Below, in pieces: positions 1-9,129 of a DNA stretch of 15,055 bases. The stretch is from NCBI GenBank assembly GCA_946530505.1, contig CAMNAD010000020.1:1-15055 (forward strand). Reading direction: 5' to 3'. This DNA comes from an uncultured Bacteroidales bacterium. Its GTDB lineage: Bacteria; Bacteroidota; Bacteroidia; Bacteroidales; UBA932. Position 1 is the first letter of the stretch. Each line of letters opens with the position of its first letter. The translations under genes and the position numbers were made by a program. The notes beneath the pieces were generated by a model, which was not told where the DNA came from, did not search any database, and saw only the letters and a program-made list of their open reading frames with translations.

Positions 1-1275
1 CCCGGCCATTCCCATGACTTCTTCCACCATGGAGTATTCGAATTCCAACTCCATGCCCATCCCATTGTCCTTCATCATGTCGAAGGCATCCCTGATGGGC
101 ATCTCGTGGTTGTAGTCCCAATAGTAGTTCGGCTGCAGCCATGCCTGATTGATCCCGAGATCTTTCCAAATGTCCGTTCCGTCCGCCTTGCGGTATGGAA
201 TCCAGTAGAGGCCTTCGTTCCTCTCGTTCAGGTACGCGGCTATCTTGGGGAGAATACGGTCCCAGCGTTTGTACTGGTAATTCCATCCTCCGGGCACAGC
301 CACAAGTTCCTCCGAGAGGATGTACAGACCGGCCAGCTCGATATGACTGGCGCCCAAGGCATTGAACTTGGAACGCACCAGATCCGCATACCACTGCAGA
401 GCCTTGACCTGGTCATCCACCTTCGAAAAATCGAGCAGGACTCCGTCGACAGCTCCCCAGTAAGTTGTGGAAGAACTCTTGTCGGTAAAACGTTCGAACA
501 TTACCGGGTCCGGCATCATCATCACCACCTGCCTCTTATGCGGCGGCATACCGATGCGTCCTGCGACTTTGCCTATGGCTTTATCCAGTTCATCGAATGC
601 ACCTCCCTTATCGAGCCAGTATGATGCGAATGCCTCCCAGGACTCCTTGTCGGCAGATTTGCGTCCGTTGTTGTTTATGCCATAGTTATTGCCATCCATG
701 TCAATTCCGCTGATGGCAAGGAAGGCATCAAAGAGCCAATGCTCTCCGGACTCGTCCTCGAACGACACATGAGGCGCAAAACGGTCGGCATCCCAGTATT
801 CCGGTATCGAAAACCAGTAATTGCTGTTCGGAGTTCCTCCTCCCGTGCAAAGAGTAATGTCGGCGAACACCGGCAGTTCCCCTCTCTCCTTTTCCCATGA
901 ATAAAGGTCTCCGGCTACGATACCAGTGGAAAAGTCCTTCGACACTACCGAAGAATACCTGTCTTTTCCTTGAACTGCAACTGCGTATGCGTAATAGTGA
1001 GAAGACGCTTCAAGGCCGCTTACCAGAACGGTATCCCCTTCCGCTTTGATGCCTGAAGAAAATACTGTCGCGGCATCCGGCACAAGTTCATCTTTGGAGC
1101 AGAAAAGCCTGACCTCATCGGAATTGAGACTCTCAACCAGGAAAGTTGCAGTGGTGTGAGTCGAAGACATGAAAGTCAACTGCACGGCCGGAGCCCCCTT
1201 ATAATCCTCCGGCTCCTTCCCCACGCATGAAGCAAGGAGAAGGAGTACGGAAAAATATAAGGATATCCTCTTCAT
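1..1275 (-). CDS. DUF4855-type surface lipoprotein (C-terminus beyond window)
   Basis: Open reading frame of 425 codons from ATG at 1275, still open at the left edge, so the C-terminus is missing. The N-terminus is a lipoprotein signal (MKRISLYFSVLLLLASC) with lipobox LASC and Cys17 as the predicted lipidated residue, followed by acidic residues, so it is probably membrane-anchored and perhaps surface-exposed. Residues about 24-118 look like a fibronectin-III/Ig-like beta domain. Residues about 120-425 resemble DUF4855, judged from WIPY at 358-361, LQPNYYW at 380-386 and a GMGMELEFE stretch near the window edge. The family is uncharacterised as far as I know; the aromatic-rich motifs and its place in a PUL suggest a carbohydrate-active enzyme or binding protein, which is inference. 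Its ATG directly follows the TAG of the upstream gene with no base between, implying translational coupling. The domain name is from memory; the gene itself is certain. Confidence 0.8.
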   Translation of the reverse strand, partial: MKRISLYFSVLLLLASCVGKEPEDYKGAPAVQLTFMSSTHTTATFLVESLNSDEVRLFCSKDELVPDAATVFSSGIKAEGDTVLVSGLEASSHYYAYAVAVQGKDRYSSVVSKDFSTGIVAGDLYSWEKERGELPVFADITLCTGGGTPNSNYWFSIPEYWDADRFAPHVSFEDESGEHWLFDAFLAISGIDMDGNNYGINNNGRKSADKESWEAFASYWLDKGGAFDELDKAIGKVAGRIGMPPHKRQVVMMMPDPVMFERFTDKSSSTTYWGAVDGVLLDFSKVDDQVKALQWYADLVRSKFNALGASHIELAGLYILSEELVAVPGGWNYQYKRWDRILPKIAAYLNERNEGLYWIPYRKADGTDIWKDLGINQAWLQPNYYWDYNHEMPIRDAFDMMKDNGMGMELEFEYSMVEEVMGMAG

Positions 1276-3234
1276 CTATTCCATTTTGAACACGCTGGCG
1301 CCGATACCCTGGACGCCTGCGGCAATCAGCACCTTGTCGCTGAACGCCTGCACGGCGCAGTCGCCCTGAGCCGATGTAGGAGCAGCCACGGCAATGTCGG
1401 TGAATTCTTCGCCCTGCAGAGGAGCCTCAAATACGATGTCCTTGTTGTCACCGAGAAGCGAAGCCTTGAAGCCACCCTTGTCTTTGACGACAACCAGGCG
1501 TGCCCTCTGCTTGCTGGTATATACGGAAATGCCGTCGTCTTTCAGCTGGTCGTCCTTGTCGATCTGCGTGTAGGCTATGTACTTGTCGCCCCTGTAGGAG
1601 AACACACGGTATCCCCAACTCATTTCGGCTCCCGGGAATTCTTCGCGGGAAGTTTCCCAGGCCTTCTGGCCGTCACCTGGATCATTGTATGTATCCTTCA
1701 TCGTGACGAATGCCGAGACATCGGAAGTCGTGAACGCCATCTGGTCCTGGCCGGGATAGAGATAGAATCCTCCGAATCCGGTATCGGTCGCCTTCATGTC
1801 GACAAGCGCACGGTCGGTGCCGTTGAACATACCGTTATCTGTCTTCACGAACTTGCCGTCAGAGACCTTGTAGCGCGTCGCGAAGCGGCCCTGATATGCG
1901 TGTACATAAAGGACGCCGTCCTTCCAGGTCCCGTGATACTCGAAACGGTCTCCTCCTCGACGCCATGTGCACTGGAGAGAAAAGACGGTAGGAGGATTGT
2001 CGATGCCGTTCTCCCATGCGTAGAAGGGGAAGTTGTTCTCCCCTGCGCCGGTAGCCACAAGCATCGTGGTGCCGTCGCCCTTGTCGATGACGCGCACGCA
2101 GGCGCTGGTAATGGTAGCGGTGGTAAATCCTGTGCAGTTGACCTCTTTTACCTCGGCAGGATCATCTACACTTATTGCAGTGATCTTTGCCGTCGCCCCG
2201 GCTATAGCGTATGGGAAATAGACATACTTGCCATCGAGAGCAAGATTCCTGTCGCCGCCATCGGGTATGCCCGCGTATTCCTTTGTCCAGAGCTGATCGA
2301 TGGAATACTTGCCCCAGATACGGCTGAACGATGCCCCGGCGAAAGGAGAATTGACCAGCAGATAATAAATCTGGTCGGAGACAAGCAGCCCGTCAAGAGA
2401 AGTCTCCGTAATGCGGAGAGGAACGAGGAATGTGCGGAAATCCATCATCTTTCCATCGGCTCCGAAAAGAACGGATGTTTTCAGAGTCAGATCGGAGAAA
2501 ATGTCGAGTGTTCCGGCAGGAATCCTGTCGGGAGTCTGCGGAAGCACCACAAACCCTTCGGGAGCCTGGGTGTAATCGCTTCCCTTAGCTTCATTGTATC
2601 CCGCTATCAACGAATTGTCAATGGCATAGGATACGGTGATATCTTGTGGTATGGCACGGTCGAGTTTGATCTTGACCTGCAATTGTCCGTCCTCCTCTGC
2701 ATTCTCCTTTGCGACTACGGTGGATCCGCTGGATGCGAAGCCTACCGTAGATTTCAACAGATTGAGAGCCAGCAGATTGCGGCTTTCATTGATATCCAGG
2801 CTTCCGCCAAGGATACTGATAGGAAGAACTGCAAGATCATCCTTCACGTATGCGGACAATTGATCGACATCCCAGGTCACTGTAAATCTCTGGATCATAT
2901 CTGACTGTCCAAAACGCAACTCGTCCGTGCTGAACGTGAAGTATGAGCCCGGGATTTCCTTGTATTTGAGGTCGGATTCTCCGCTTGCCAGATAATCCAT
3001 GAGTGCAGATGACGACGTGCCCACTATGGCCTTGGCATCGCTCTGTCCTTTGCCTGACTTCATTATGGATACGGTATAGCTGCCGGCATAGACCGATACC
3101 GGAGTGACGACATCCTCATATACGATAGAAAGTTGGTCGTCCACCATATCGTTGTTTCGGGAATCTTCAATGCAGGACTGGAGGCTTGCAACCAGCAAAC
3201 CGGCAATCATCATATATTTGAAAACTTTTTTCAT
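1276..3234 (-). CDS. Tandem DUF1735-type surface glycan-binding lipoprotein with propeller-like C-terminus
   Basis: Encodes 652 residues. The signal peptide ends in lipobox LQSC with Cys21 lipidated, followed by IEDSRNND. Two Ig-like beta domains of DUF1735 type follow: about 36-160, and about 165-297, the latter with the typical pattern 'DNSLIAGYNEAKGSDY...VLP...IPAGT...FLVPLRI'. Residues about 303-652 form a beta-rich region with repeated short strands (RNLALDGKYVYFPYA, DGVLYVHAYQGR, GDKYIAYTQID) that reads like a beta-propeller; I cannot name that family with certainty. Directly downstream of susD (12-bp gap), it occupies the position of SusE/SusF-type surface glycan-binding proteins, so outer-membrane glycan capture is the likely role. 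It is much longer than SusE, and the C-terminal part could instead be catalytic. The start has no Shine-Dalgarno sequence, but the signal peptide fixes it. Confidence 0.82.
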   Translation of the reverse strand: MKKVFKYMMIAGLLVASLQSCIEDSRNNDMVDDQLSIVYEDVVTPVSVYAGSYTVSIMKSGKGQSDAKAIVGTSSSALMDYLASGESDLKYKEIPGSYFTFSTDELRFGQSDMIQRFTVTWDVDQLSAYVKDDLAVLPISILGGSLDINESRNLLALNLLKSTVGFASSGSTVVAKENAEEDGQLQVKIKLDRAIPQDITVSYAIDNSLIAGYNEAKGSDYTQAPEGFVVLPQTPDRIPAGTLDIFSDLTLKTSVLFGADGKMMDFRTFLVPLRITETSLDGLLVSDQIYYLLVNSPFAGASFSRIWGKYSIDQLWTKEYAGIPDGGDRNLALDGKYVYFPYAIAGATAKITAISVDDPAEVKEVNCTGFTTATITSACVRVIDKGDGTTMLVATGAGENNFPFYAWENGIDNPPTVFSLQCTWRRGGDRFEYHGTWKDGVLYVHAYQGRFATRYKVSDGKFVKTDNGMFNGTDRALVDMKATDTGFGGFYLYPGQDQMAFTTSDVSAFVTMKDTYNDPGDGQKAWETSREEFPGAEMSWGYRVFSYRGDKYIAYTQIDKDDQLKDDGISVYTSKQRARLVVVKDKGGFKASLLGDNKDIVFEAPLQGEEFTDIAVAAPTSAQGDCAVQAFSDKVLIAAGVQGIGASVFKME

Positions 3235-3246
3235 AGCGCATTCATT

Positions 3247-5271
3247 CTATTCCCAACCGGGGTTTTGCGTAAAGTTAACCATTTCTGCCAACTGTGTAGA
3301 AATTATGGGGTAGAAATAGTCCCTGTAATGGAAGTCTGCATTATCCATCGGCATGATATCGCTCACACGTTCATACAGACCTTCGTATGTCTCGGACTGC
3401 ATATTCAGAGTCCATGCCTTGGCCGGATACTCATCTTCTGCACGAAGCCAGCGGCACATATCATAGTGGCGCATGGCTTCCATGCCGAATTCGCACCAGC
3501 GTTCCTGAAGGATCAGCCAGCGCAGCCATTCCTTGTTGGTCTTGGTGATTCCGCTGATGGTGGTGCTGGCATCCGCATTTGCAAAATTGATTTCCGGATA
3601 AGCCGCCTGAATGCCATTCAGGCCGCTGCGGGCGCGGACCATATCAAGATACTTGATAGCCTCGTCCACGTCCCTGGTCGTCTTCTCGTTGCAGGCTTCG
3701 GCATAATTCAGGTAGATTTCCGCAAGACGGAATGCCGGATACACATAACGTGTGGCTCCTACGAAGTCCTGTCCGGTAGCGAATGCGGTATTCGCCTTGT
3801 ACCAGCGACGGCAGGCATAGCCGACCCAGTTCAGCGCCGCAGATTCGAACTTCTCGACCGGTACCGTCGCAGATGAACTCTTGTAACTTGTCCAGCGTTT
3901 CTTAATCTTGTCGCTGGGCCAATAGAAACCGTCGGGAACTATACTGGAATAGTAACGTGCATCGCGTCCGACAGTGGTCTTGTGTGCCTTGAAGGCAGGC
4001 GCCCAATCGGCATCCACCGGCTGCACATAATCCTCAACCCAACCAGTGGTTTCATAACCTGATGCCGCATCCACGATAGGGCGGGAGAAATCGTTGAATC
4101 TTCCGCTCTTTTCGTATCCGAGTACGGGATACCTGCCGCTCTCGGCCATAGGATAGGCATCAACCATCTTGAGGGTTGGTGTATAAGCCTGCAGAGGCCT
4201 GTAGGAGGTAGTCACTTCCTTGAAATCGGGAATGGTGCAGTACATGAACGATCCGGTGGCACCGATCCAGGTAGCAAAGCCTCCGTCCGAATGACCGATT
4301 CCGAGGTGCCACCAGCCCCAGATCGTTTCGCTGTTCCAGCGTTCGAAGAAAACGTTCTGATATGCCGACGCCGCCTTCTGGAAATCGTTCGCCCCCACGG
4401 TTGACTGACAGAGACTGTAACGGTTCATGTCGATCACGGCTTTGGCTGCATCTGCGGCTGCCTGCCACTTCGCGGCATCGTAATCGGCGAAAATCCGCTT
4501 GCCGGCAAGATTTGTCTTGGCCGAGAAGATGCCCGTAAGTCTTCCACCGTCCTGTCCGTTGTACAAAGGAGAAGCAGCGTATGTGAGGATACGGCTTTTG
4601 AGTGCAAGGGCCGCTCCCTTGGTAGCACGTCCGGTCCAGGAATCGTTGGCTCCGATTTCCTTGATATCGTCGGGCAGGTATTCGCAAGCCTTGTCGAGTT
4701 CAGACACCATGAAATTGACGTTTTCGTCGACTGTATTGCGGTCCAGATCCGCCCCGGCGGCATCTTCCGGCGCGAGGTTGTCGCCCCAGATGATCACAGG
4801 TCCATACTGTCGGAACAGGCAGAAATAATAGTATGCGCGAAGGAATCTGGCCTCGGCACGCATCGCATCACGAACCACCTGGGTGTCTTCCTTGTCAAGG
4901 TCCACATAGTCCATGAAGATAGTGCATTGTCTGATGCCTACATACATTCTCTTCCACTGGTTGTACTCTACGACATCGCCGGAGGCAGCAGTGCTGTAGT
5001 CGCCGCTGCGCAGTTTATTGAACGGGCCGTAACCAAGGAAACCGAAGAGGCCTTCGTCGGAACGCGGAATCACGTAGCCGGCGCCTTTGTGTGTATCTTC
5101 GTCATGCGGAAGGTACGAGTACAGGTGCGCAAGATAACCTTCCGTAGTGTTTTTCTTTGCAAAAATCTCCTCAAGGTTGGCCTGATCCTGGAAATCTATG
5201 TCGAAATAGGAATCACAGGATGCGAGGAGCAGCATTGCCGAAATTATGTATATATACTTTTTCATGAGCAT
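3247..5271 (-). CDS. SusD/RagB-family nutrient-binding outer-membrane lipoprotein
   Basis: Encodes 674 residues, somewhat longer than many SusD proteins. The lipoprotein signal ends LLASC (Cys19), followed by DSYFDIDFQDQ, typical of SusD N-termini. Family hallmarks are the N-terminal TPR-like helix 'RAEARFLRAYYYFCLFRQYGPV' (in two parts: RAEARFLRAYYY, then FCLFRQYGPV, about 138-159), the C-terminal FRLAEIYLNYAEACNE helix, 'VRARSGL', and 'ERWCEFGMEAMRHYDMCRW'. SusD proteins form the lid over the SusC barrel and bind the incoming glycan at the cell surface. The start ATG at 5271 overlaps the susC stop codon by one base (TGATG); a second in-frame ATG at 5265 is equally possible and gives the same mature protein. 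Immediately downstream of susC, as is normal. Glycan specificity cannot be read from the sequence. Confidence 0.96.
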   Translation of the reverse strand: MLMKKYIYIISAMLLLASCDSYFDIDFQDQANLEEIFAKKNTTEGYLAHLYSYLPHDEDTHKGAGYVIPRSDEGLFGFLGYGPFNKLRSGDYSTAASGDVVEYNQWKRMYVGIRQCTIFMDYVDLDKEDTQVVRDAMRAEARFLRAYYYFCLFRQYGPVIIWGDNLAPEDAAGADLDRNTVDENVNFMVSELDKACEYLPDDIKEIGANDSWTGRATKGAALALKSRILTYAASPLYNGQDGGRLTGIFSAKTNLAGKRIFADYDAAKWQAAADAAKAVIDMNRYSLCQSTVGANDFQKAASAYQNVFFERWNSETIWGWWHLGIGHSDGGFATWIGATGSFMYCTIPDFKEVTTSYRPLQAYTPTLKMVDAYPMAESGRYPVLGYEKSGRFNDFSRPIVDAASGYETTGWVEDYVQPVDADWAPAFKAHKTTVGRDARYYSSIVPDGFYWPSDKIKKRWTSYKSSSATVPVEKFESAALNWVGYACRRWYKANTAFATGQDFVGATRYVYPAFRLAEIYLNYAEACNEKTTRDVDEAIKYLDMVRARSGLNGIQAAYPEINFANADASTTISGITKTNKEWLRWLILQERWCEFGMEAMRHYDMCRWLRAEDEYPAKAWTLNMQSETYEGLYERVSDIMPMDNADFHYRDYFYPIISTQLAEMVNFTQNPGWE

Positions 5272-8200
5272 CAGAAATTAAGGTTGAGTCCGATACTGTA
5301 AGACCTGATGTTGGGGTACGCGCTGCCATTGGCGGTGGCAAGTTCCGGATCCCACAACTTGAACTTGGAGAGAGTCAGGAGATTGGTGCCCTGGATATAT
5401 ACCCTGGTTGTGGAGAGACCTATCTTCTGGCTGAGCTTCTTGGGAAGAGTATAGCCGATCTCAGCGTTTTTGAGTCGCATGAAACCCATATCCTTCTGCC
5501 AGAAAGTGGATGCCTGCTGGTTGTTGGTAACGTTTTCGAGCGAAAGGCGCGGATACTCGGCATTCGGATCCGGGTTCTGGCGTGTCCAGCGCTTCTCTGC
5601 CACATCGGCGAAAATCTGGCCTTCATATTTAATGTCGGCAGTAGCTCCGAAAAGGTTGTTGCCGGTGATTATGCGGGTAACGTGAGCGACTCCGCTGAAG
5701 AACACCGAAGCGTCGAAGCCCTTGTAACCGAGGCTGACACCGAAACCATAGTTGATTTCAGGAACGACTGTATAGCCTATCGCAACCTTGTCGTAGGTGT
5801 TGACCACGCCGTCACCGTTTATGTCGCGGTATTTGATGTCGCCTGGCTGCACAGTACCGAACTGCTGGGCCGGCCACGATGCTATTTCTTCTTCACTGCT
5901 GAAGAGCCCTTCCGCGATCAGTCCGAACTGCTGCTGGTATGCAAAACCTGCCGTGTTCTGGTATTTCCAGATCTGGTCAGGCTGGTCGTTGTATTCAATT
6001 TTGTTGCGATTGAACGAATAGTTGGCCCTCGCCGAGACAAAGAGTTTGTTGGCAAAAGTATGGTCGTATTCCAGAGTCATGTCCACACCCTGATTCCTCA
6101 TCCGTCCTATATTGACGTACTGGTTCACGTTGATACCCACTGCCGAAGGAGTGGATTGACGGAGAATGAATATCCCGTCACGCTTGTCGTAGAAGAAATC
6201 CACGATGTAGCGGAGATCCTTGAACAGCGTCATCTCGAAACCGGCATTGGCCTTGGTGGCTTTCTCCCACGACACCTCCGGGTTGCCGTATTGATCGGTG
6301 GTGATACCTCCTTTCGACGTAGGAGTATCTCCGAAGAGGGCACCTGCCGCACCGGTGTTGATGGTGGTATTGTAAGCAAACCTGCGACTGTTGTCGGTAG
6401 AGATCTGGTCGCTTCCGATGTGACCGTAGGAAGCCTTGAACTTCAATGTGGTAACAATATGGCTGATTGGCTCCCAGAATGGTTCATTGCTGATCATGTA
6501 TCCGAGTGCATAAGACGGGAAGAAACCGAACCTGTGCCCGGGAGCGAAGTTCTCGGAGCCATTGTAACCGAAGTTGAATTCTGCGAAATAACGGTCCTTG
6601 AACGAGTAGGTGGCGCGTCCCGCGATACCCATGTGCTTGTAGGGGAAGGCGGCGATGTAGGAAGCTCCCGGCACGTTGTTGGTACGGGTTCGCATGTTGT
6701 AAAGGAACATCGCGCCAACCCTGTGGGCATTGGCAAGCGTACGTTCATAGTTCAGTGACGCCTCAAGGTTAAGGGTATTCCAACCTGCATTGGAGCTGCT
6801 CAGCGTCATGTAGTTATTGCCTCCGCTGATTGATTCGAAAACAAGATTGCCTTCGGCATCACGACCGGTCGCAGTAGAATAAGCAGGAGAGATCGAACGG
6901 TATACCACGGTTGAGTTCTGAGCGTCCCAACTGAATTTCACATTGGCCTGCAAGCCTTCGGTGACAATCTCGGAGAAATCCTGCGTCAACGACATGGTGG
7001 CCTGGGCGACATTGTTCTTGATCGTCCTGTAACCCAGACTATTGAGAAGGTTCCAGGGGTTGTAGCCCTGTTCCGGCAGAGTAAGCGTTCCGTCGGAATA
7101 AACGGTTACGATTCCAACCGGAGATGCCGCCAGGGTCCTTGAGTAGATCTCGTTACGGTCGTTGCGCGGGGAGTTGGTATCCGTAAACTGATTCGACAGG
7201 CTCAGGCCAAGTGTGGTCGACTTTGTTATATTGATGTCGACATTGCTTCGGAAACTGAATTTATCGAAACTCATTCCTGCATCGTAGCGGTCCTGATTGG
7301 TATTGAAAATACCTTCTTCATTGTAATAGTTTCCACCTACGTAATAGCGGACGTTCTTCGTTCCTCCTGTTACGCTCAGGTTCATCCTGCTGCTGGAAGA
7401 CTGCTCCTTGAAGATGGTGTGTATCCAGTCGACCGAAGGATAGAAATCAGGATCCGCTTTCGACAGGTACATCTCCCTCTGATAATCAGAAATCGGCGCT
7501 TCGCCGCCGCGGTCCAGATAAAGGCCATTATAGTAATCTATCCACTGCGAAGGGCTTGCGAGTTCCGGCAGACGGGTTGGTGAAACCATTCCGGTTTCCG
7601 CCTTGAAGGTGATCTTCGGTTTGGATTCGGAACCTCGTTTGGTGGTTATGAGCACAATTCCGTTTGCGCCGCGTACACCATAAAGGGCGGTTGCGGTTGC
7701 ATCCTTTAGAATGGAGAAAGAAGCGATATCCTCAGCATCGACGAGGTCCATGTCGCGCTCCACGCCATCCACGAGCACCAGAGGTTTGCTGTTGGCTCCA
7801 AATGTATTCATACCACGGATCCAGAAATCGGCGCCTGCACCAGGCTCGCCCGTGTGCTGCATCACGACAATACCCGCAAGTTTGCCTGCAAGTGTAGTGG
7901 ACAGCTGGCCTACCGGAACTTTAAGCTGCTCCATGTCGACCGATGCAATGGAACCGATGACCGATGCTTTACGCTGTGCACCGTAAGCCACCATCACGAC
8001 TTCTTCCAGCATATCTGCCTGGGCTTTGAGCTTTATCACGATGTTGCTCTGGTTCCCGACTTTGACTTCCTGGTCTTCATAACCGAGGAACTGGGCTACC
8101 AGGATATCCGACGACTTGACGGATATGCTGAAATGGCCGTCAAGATCTGTCATCACTCCCCTGGTCTCGCCCTTGACAGCCACCGTAGCGCCTGGAAGCG

Positions 8201-8315
8201 GCTGATCGGTGTCGTCAAGCACGGTACCCGTCACCTCCCTGCTTTGTGCAAAGGCGGTCAGCCCTGCAGAGAATAGCAGCAAGAAAGCGAGTTGAATTCT
8301 TAATAATCTTCTCAT
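5271..8315 (-). CDS. SusC/RagA-family TonB-dependent outer-membrane transporter
   Basis: Encodes 1014 residues from the ATG at 8315. A TTG six bases upstream would add two residues but is a less likely start. The signal peptide is MRRLLRIQ...LTAFA with probable cleavage A23|Q24. Residues about 28-98 are a carboxypeptidase-regulatory-like beta domain (GTVLDDTDQPLPGATV), then a TonB-box-like segment DMLEEVVMVAYG (101-112), a plug (about 113-228) with the signature SILKDATATALYGVRGANG (201-219) and ITTKRG, and a beta-barrel ending in a terminal Phe (LNLNF), as expected for BAM-assembled proteins. Length is normal for the family. It imports oligosaccharides across the outer membrane using TonB energy together with the SusD lid. 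It begins 19 bp after the ROK kinase stop, in an A/T-rich leader, so it is internal to the operon rather than its first gene. Substrate unknown. Confidence 0.97.
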   Translation of the reverse strand: MRRLLRIQLAFLLLFSAGLTAFAQSREVTGTVLDDTDQPLPGATVAVKGETRGVMTDLDGHFSISVKSSDILVAQFLGYEDQEVKVGNQSNIVIKLKAQADMLEEVVMVAYGAQRKASVIGSIASVDMEQLKVPVGQLSTTLAGKLAGIVVMQHTGEPGAGADFWIRGMNTFGANSKPLVLVDGVERDMDLVDAEDIASFSILKDATATALYGVRGANGIVLITTKRGSESKPKITFKAETGMVSPTRLPELASPSQWIDYYNGLYLDRGGEAPISDYQREMYLSKADPDFYPSVDWIHTIFKEQSSSSRMNLSVTGGTKNVRYYVGGNYYNEEGIFNTNQDRYDAGMSFDKFSFRSNVDINITKSTTLGLSLSNQFTDTNSPRNDRNEIYSRTLAASPVGIVTVYSDGTLTLPEQGYNPWNLLNSLGYRTIKNNVAQATMSLTQDFSEIVTEGLQANVKFSWDAQNSTVVYRSISPAYSTATGRDAEGNLVFESISGGNNYMTLSSSNAGWNTLNLEASLNYERTLANAHRVGAMFLYNMRTRTNNVPGASYIAAFPYKHMGIAGRATYSFKDRYFAEFNFGYNGSENFAPGHRFGFFPSYALGYMISNEPFWEPISHIVTTLKFKASYGHIGSDQISTDNSRRFAYNTTINTGAAGALFGDTPTSKGGITTDQYGNPEVSWEKATKANAGFEMTLFKDLRYIVDFFYDKRDGIFILRQSTPSAVGINVNQYVNIGRMRNQGVDMTLEYDHTFANKLFVSARANYSFNRNKIEYNDQPDQIWKYQNTAGFAYQQQFGLIAEGLFSSEEEIASWPAQQFGTVQPGDIKYRDINGDGVVNTYDKVAIGYTVVPEINYGFGVSLGYKGFDASVFFSGVAHVTRIITGNNLFGATADIKYEGQIFADVAEKRWTRQNPDPNAEYPRLSLENVTNNQQASTFWQKDMGFMRLKNAEIGYTLPKKLSQKIGLSTTRVYIQGTNLLTLSKFKLWDPELATANGSAYPNIRSYSIGLNLNF

Positions 8316-8334
8316 ATACAAAATAAATTAACAA

Positions 8335-9129
8335 TCAAAACAAGTTGGCCAGTCCCCGGAAAACCGCGCCTCCGATATCATTCGAAGGAGTCACGCTGAT
8401 TCCCGGCCCGAAACCATTTCGGAGTTCCTCTTCCATAAGATCGAATGAACGTGAAATCTGCCCGCCCATAATCACGCGGTTGATGTTCAATTCCGTCAAA
8501 ACAGGCTGCAAAGCCCTGGCAAGGATGGTACCTGTCCGGGAAAATGCAAGCACCGCCGCCTTTTCCCCTGCCCTTGCCCTCTCGGATATCTCCTTGACCG
8601 TAACATCGGATGGACCGGCAAGTTCATTGTATGTGCGTATGATACCTCTTTTAGAAATGAAATCTTCAAGAATGCCGTCACAATATGGCAAATTGTAAAC
8701 CAACCGTGCAGGCGAGCCCATAGCAGACTTCTGAACGATTCCGTCCCTGGTATAGGCGAAGCCCAGTCCGGTGCCAATCGTAACAAGTGCCGTGTTGCCG
8801 ACAGGGTTCTCGCCAAGAAGTGCCGCATTTACATCATGCATGAAACGGAATGAAGGAGTTTCTTCGCTTTGCCCGGAAAAACACAAATCAGCGAAACTTT
8901 CACCGTAAACCGCAGCGAACTTGTGTTTCATCAGGAATATGCCATTCGAAAAGTCGAAAGGTCCTGGTATGGCTACACCTACTTTGCCGGCATCGCCCAC
9001 GGCTTCCCTAAGACTCGCGGCGATCTCCTCCCTGCTCCCCGCCGAATTGACGGGAATCTCACGGCCGTCGGAACATTTTATGAAGGTTCCGCCGACATCG
9101 AGCAGGAGTATGTCGTTATGCAGGGTCAT
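8335..9129 (-). CDS. ROK-family sugar kinase lacking the usual zinc-cysteine motif
   Basis: Encodes 264 residues from ATG at 9129. An ATG at 9198 in the same frame would overlap the upstream gene by 83 bp, and its extra 23 residues do not look like a ROK N-terminus, so the inner start is preferred. Seen: phosphate-1 loop DVGGTFIK (Asp11, Gly13-Gly14-Thr15), VGVAIPGPFD (about 50-59), HDVNAALLGE with the probable catalytic base Asp99, phosphate-2 loop GTGLG (119-123), and the adenosine-side motif VIMGGQ. No DNA-binding N-terminal domain, so it is a kinase and not a ROK repressor. The zinc site of most ROK kinases (CxCGxxGCxE) is not present: the region reads YCDGILEDF with the single Cys150. 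ROK enzymes phosphorylate glucose, fructose, mannose, ManNAc and similar sugars; which one is not decidable here. Start overlaps the PMI-like gene by 14 bp. Short for the family (about 290-320). Confidence 0.9.
   Translation of the reverse strand: MTLHNDILLLDVGGTFIKCSDGREIPVNSAGSREEIAASLREAVGDAGKVGVAIPGPFDFSNGIFLMKHKFAAVYGESFADLCFSGQSEETPSFRFMHDVNAALLGENPVGNTALVTIGTGLGFAYTRDGIVQKSAMGSPARLVYNLPYCDGILEDFISKRGIIRTYNELAGPSDVTVKEISERARAGEKAAVLAFSRTGTILARALQPVLTELNINRVIMGGQISRSFDLMEEELRNGFGPGISVTPSNDIGGAVFRGLANLF

Noticed and set aside
1900..2904. 334-residue open frame on the plus strand
   Set aside because: Antisense to the DUF1735-type lipoprotein gene, which has a clear signal peptide and domains; no support for a second gene.
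5682..6758. 358-residue open frame on the plus strand
   Set aside because: Wholly antisense to the susC barrel region; composition and lack of motifs indicate a shadow frame.
8316..8345. Possible internal promoter just before susC (TATTTTG near the start)
   Set aside because: The -7 motif lacks one T, the nearest TTG is only about 15 bases upstream, and the transcript would be practically leaderless; too weak to call.
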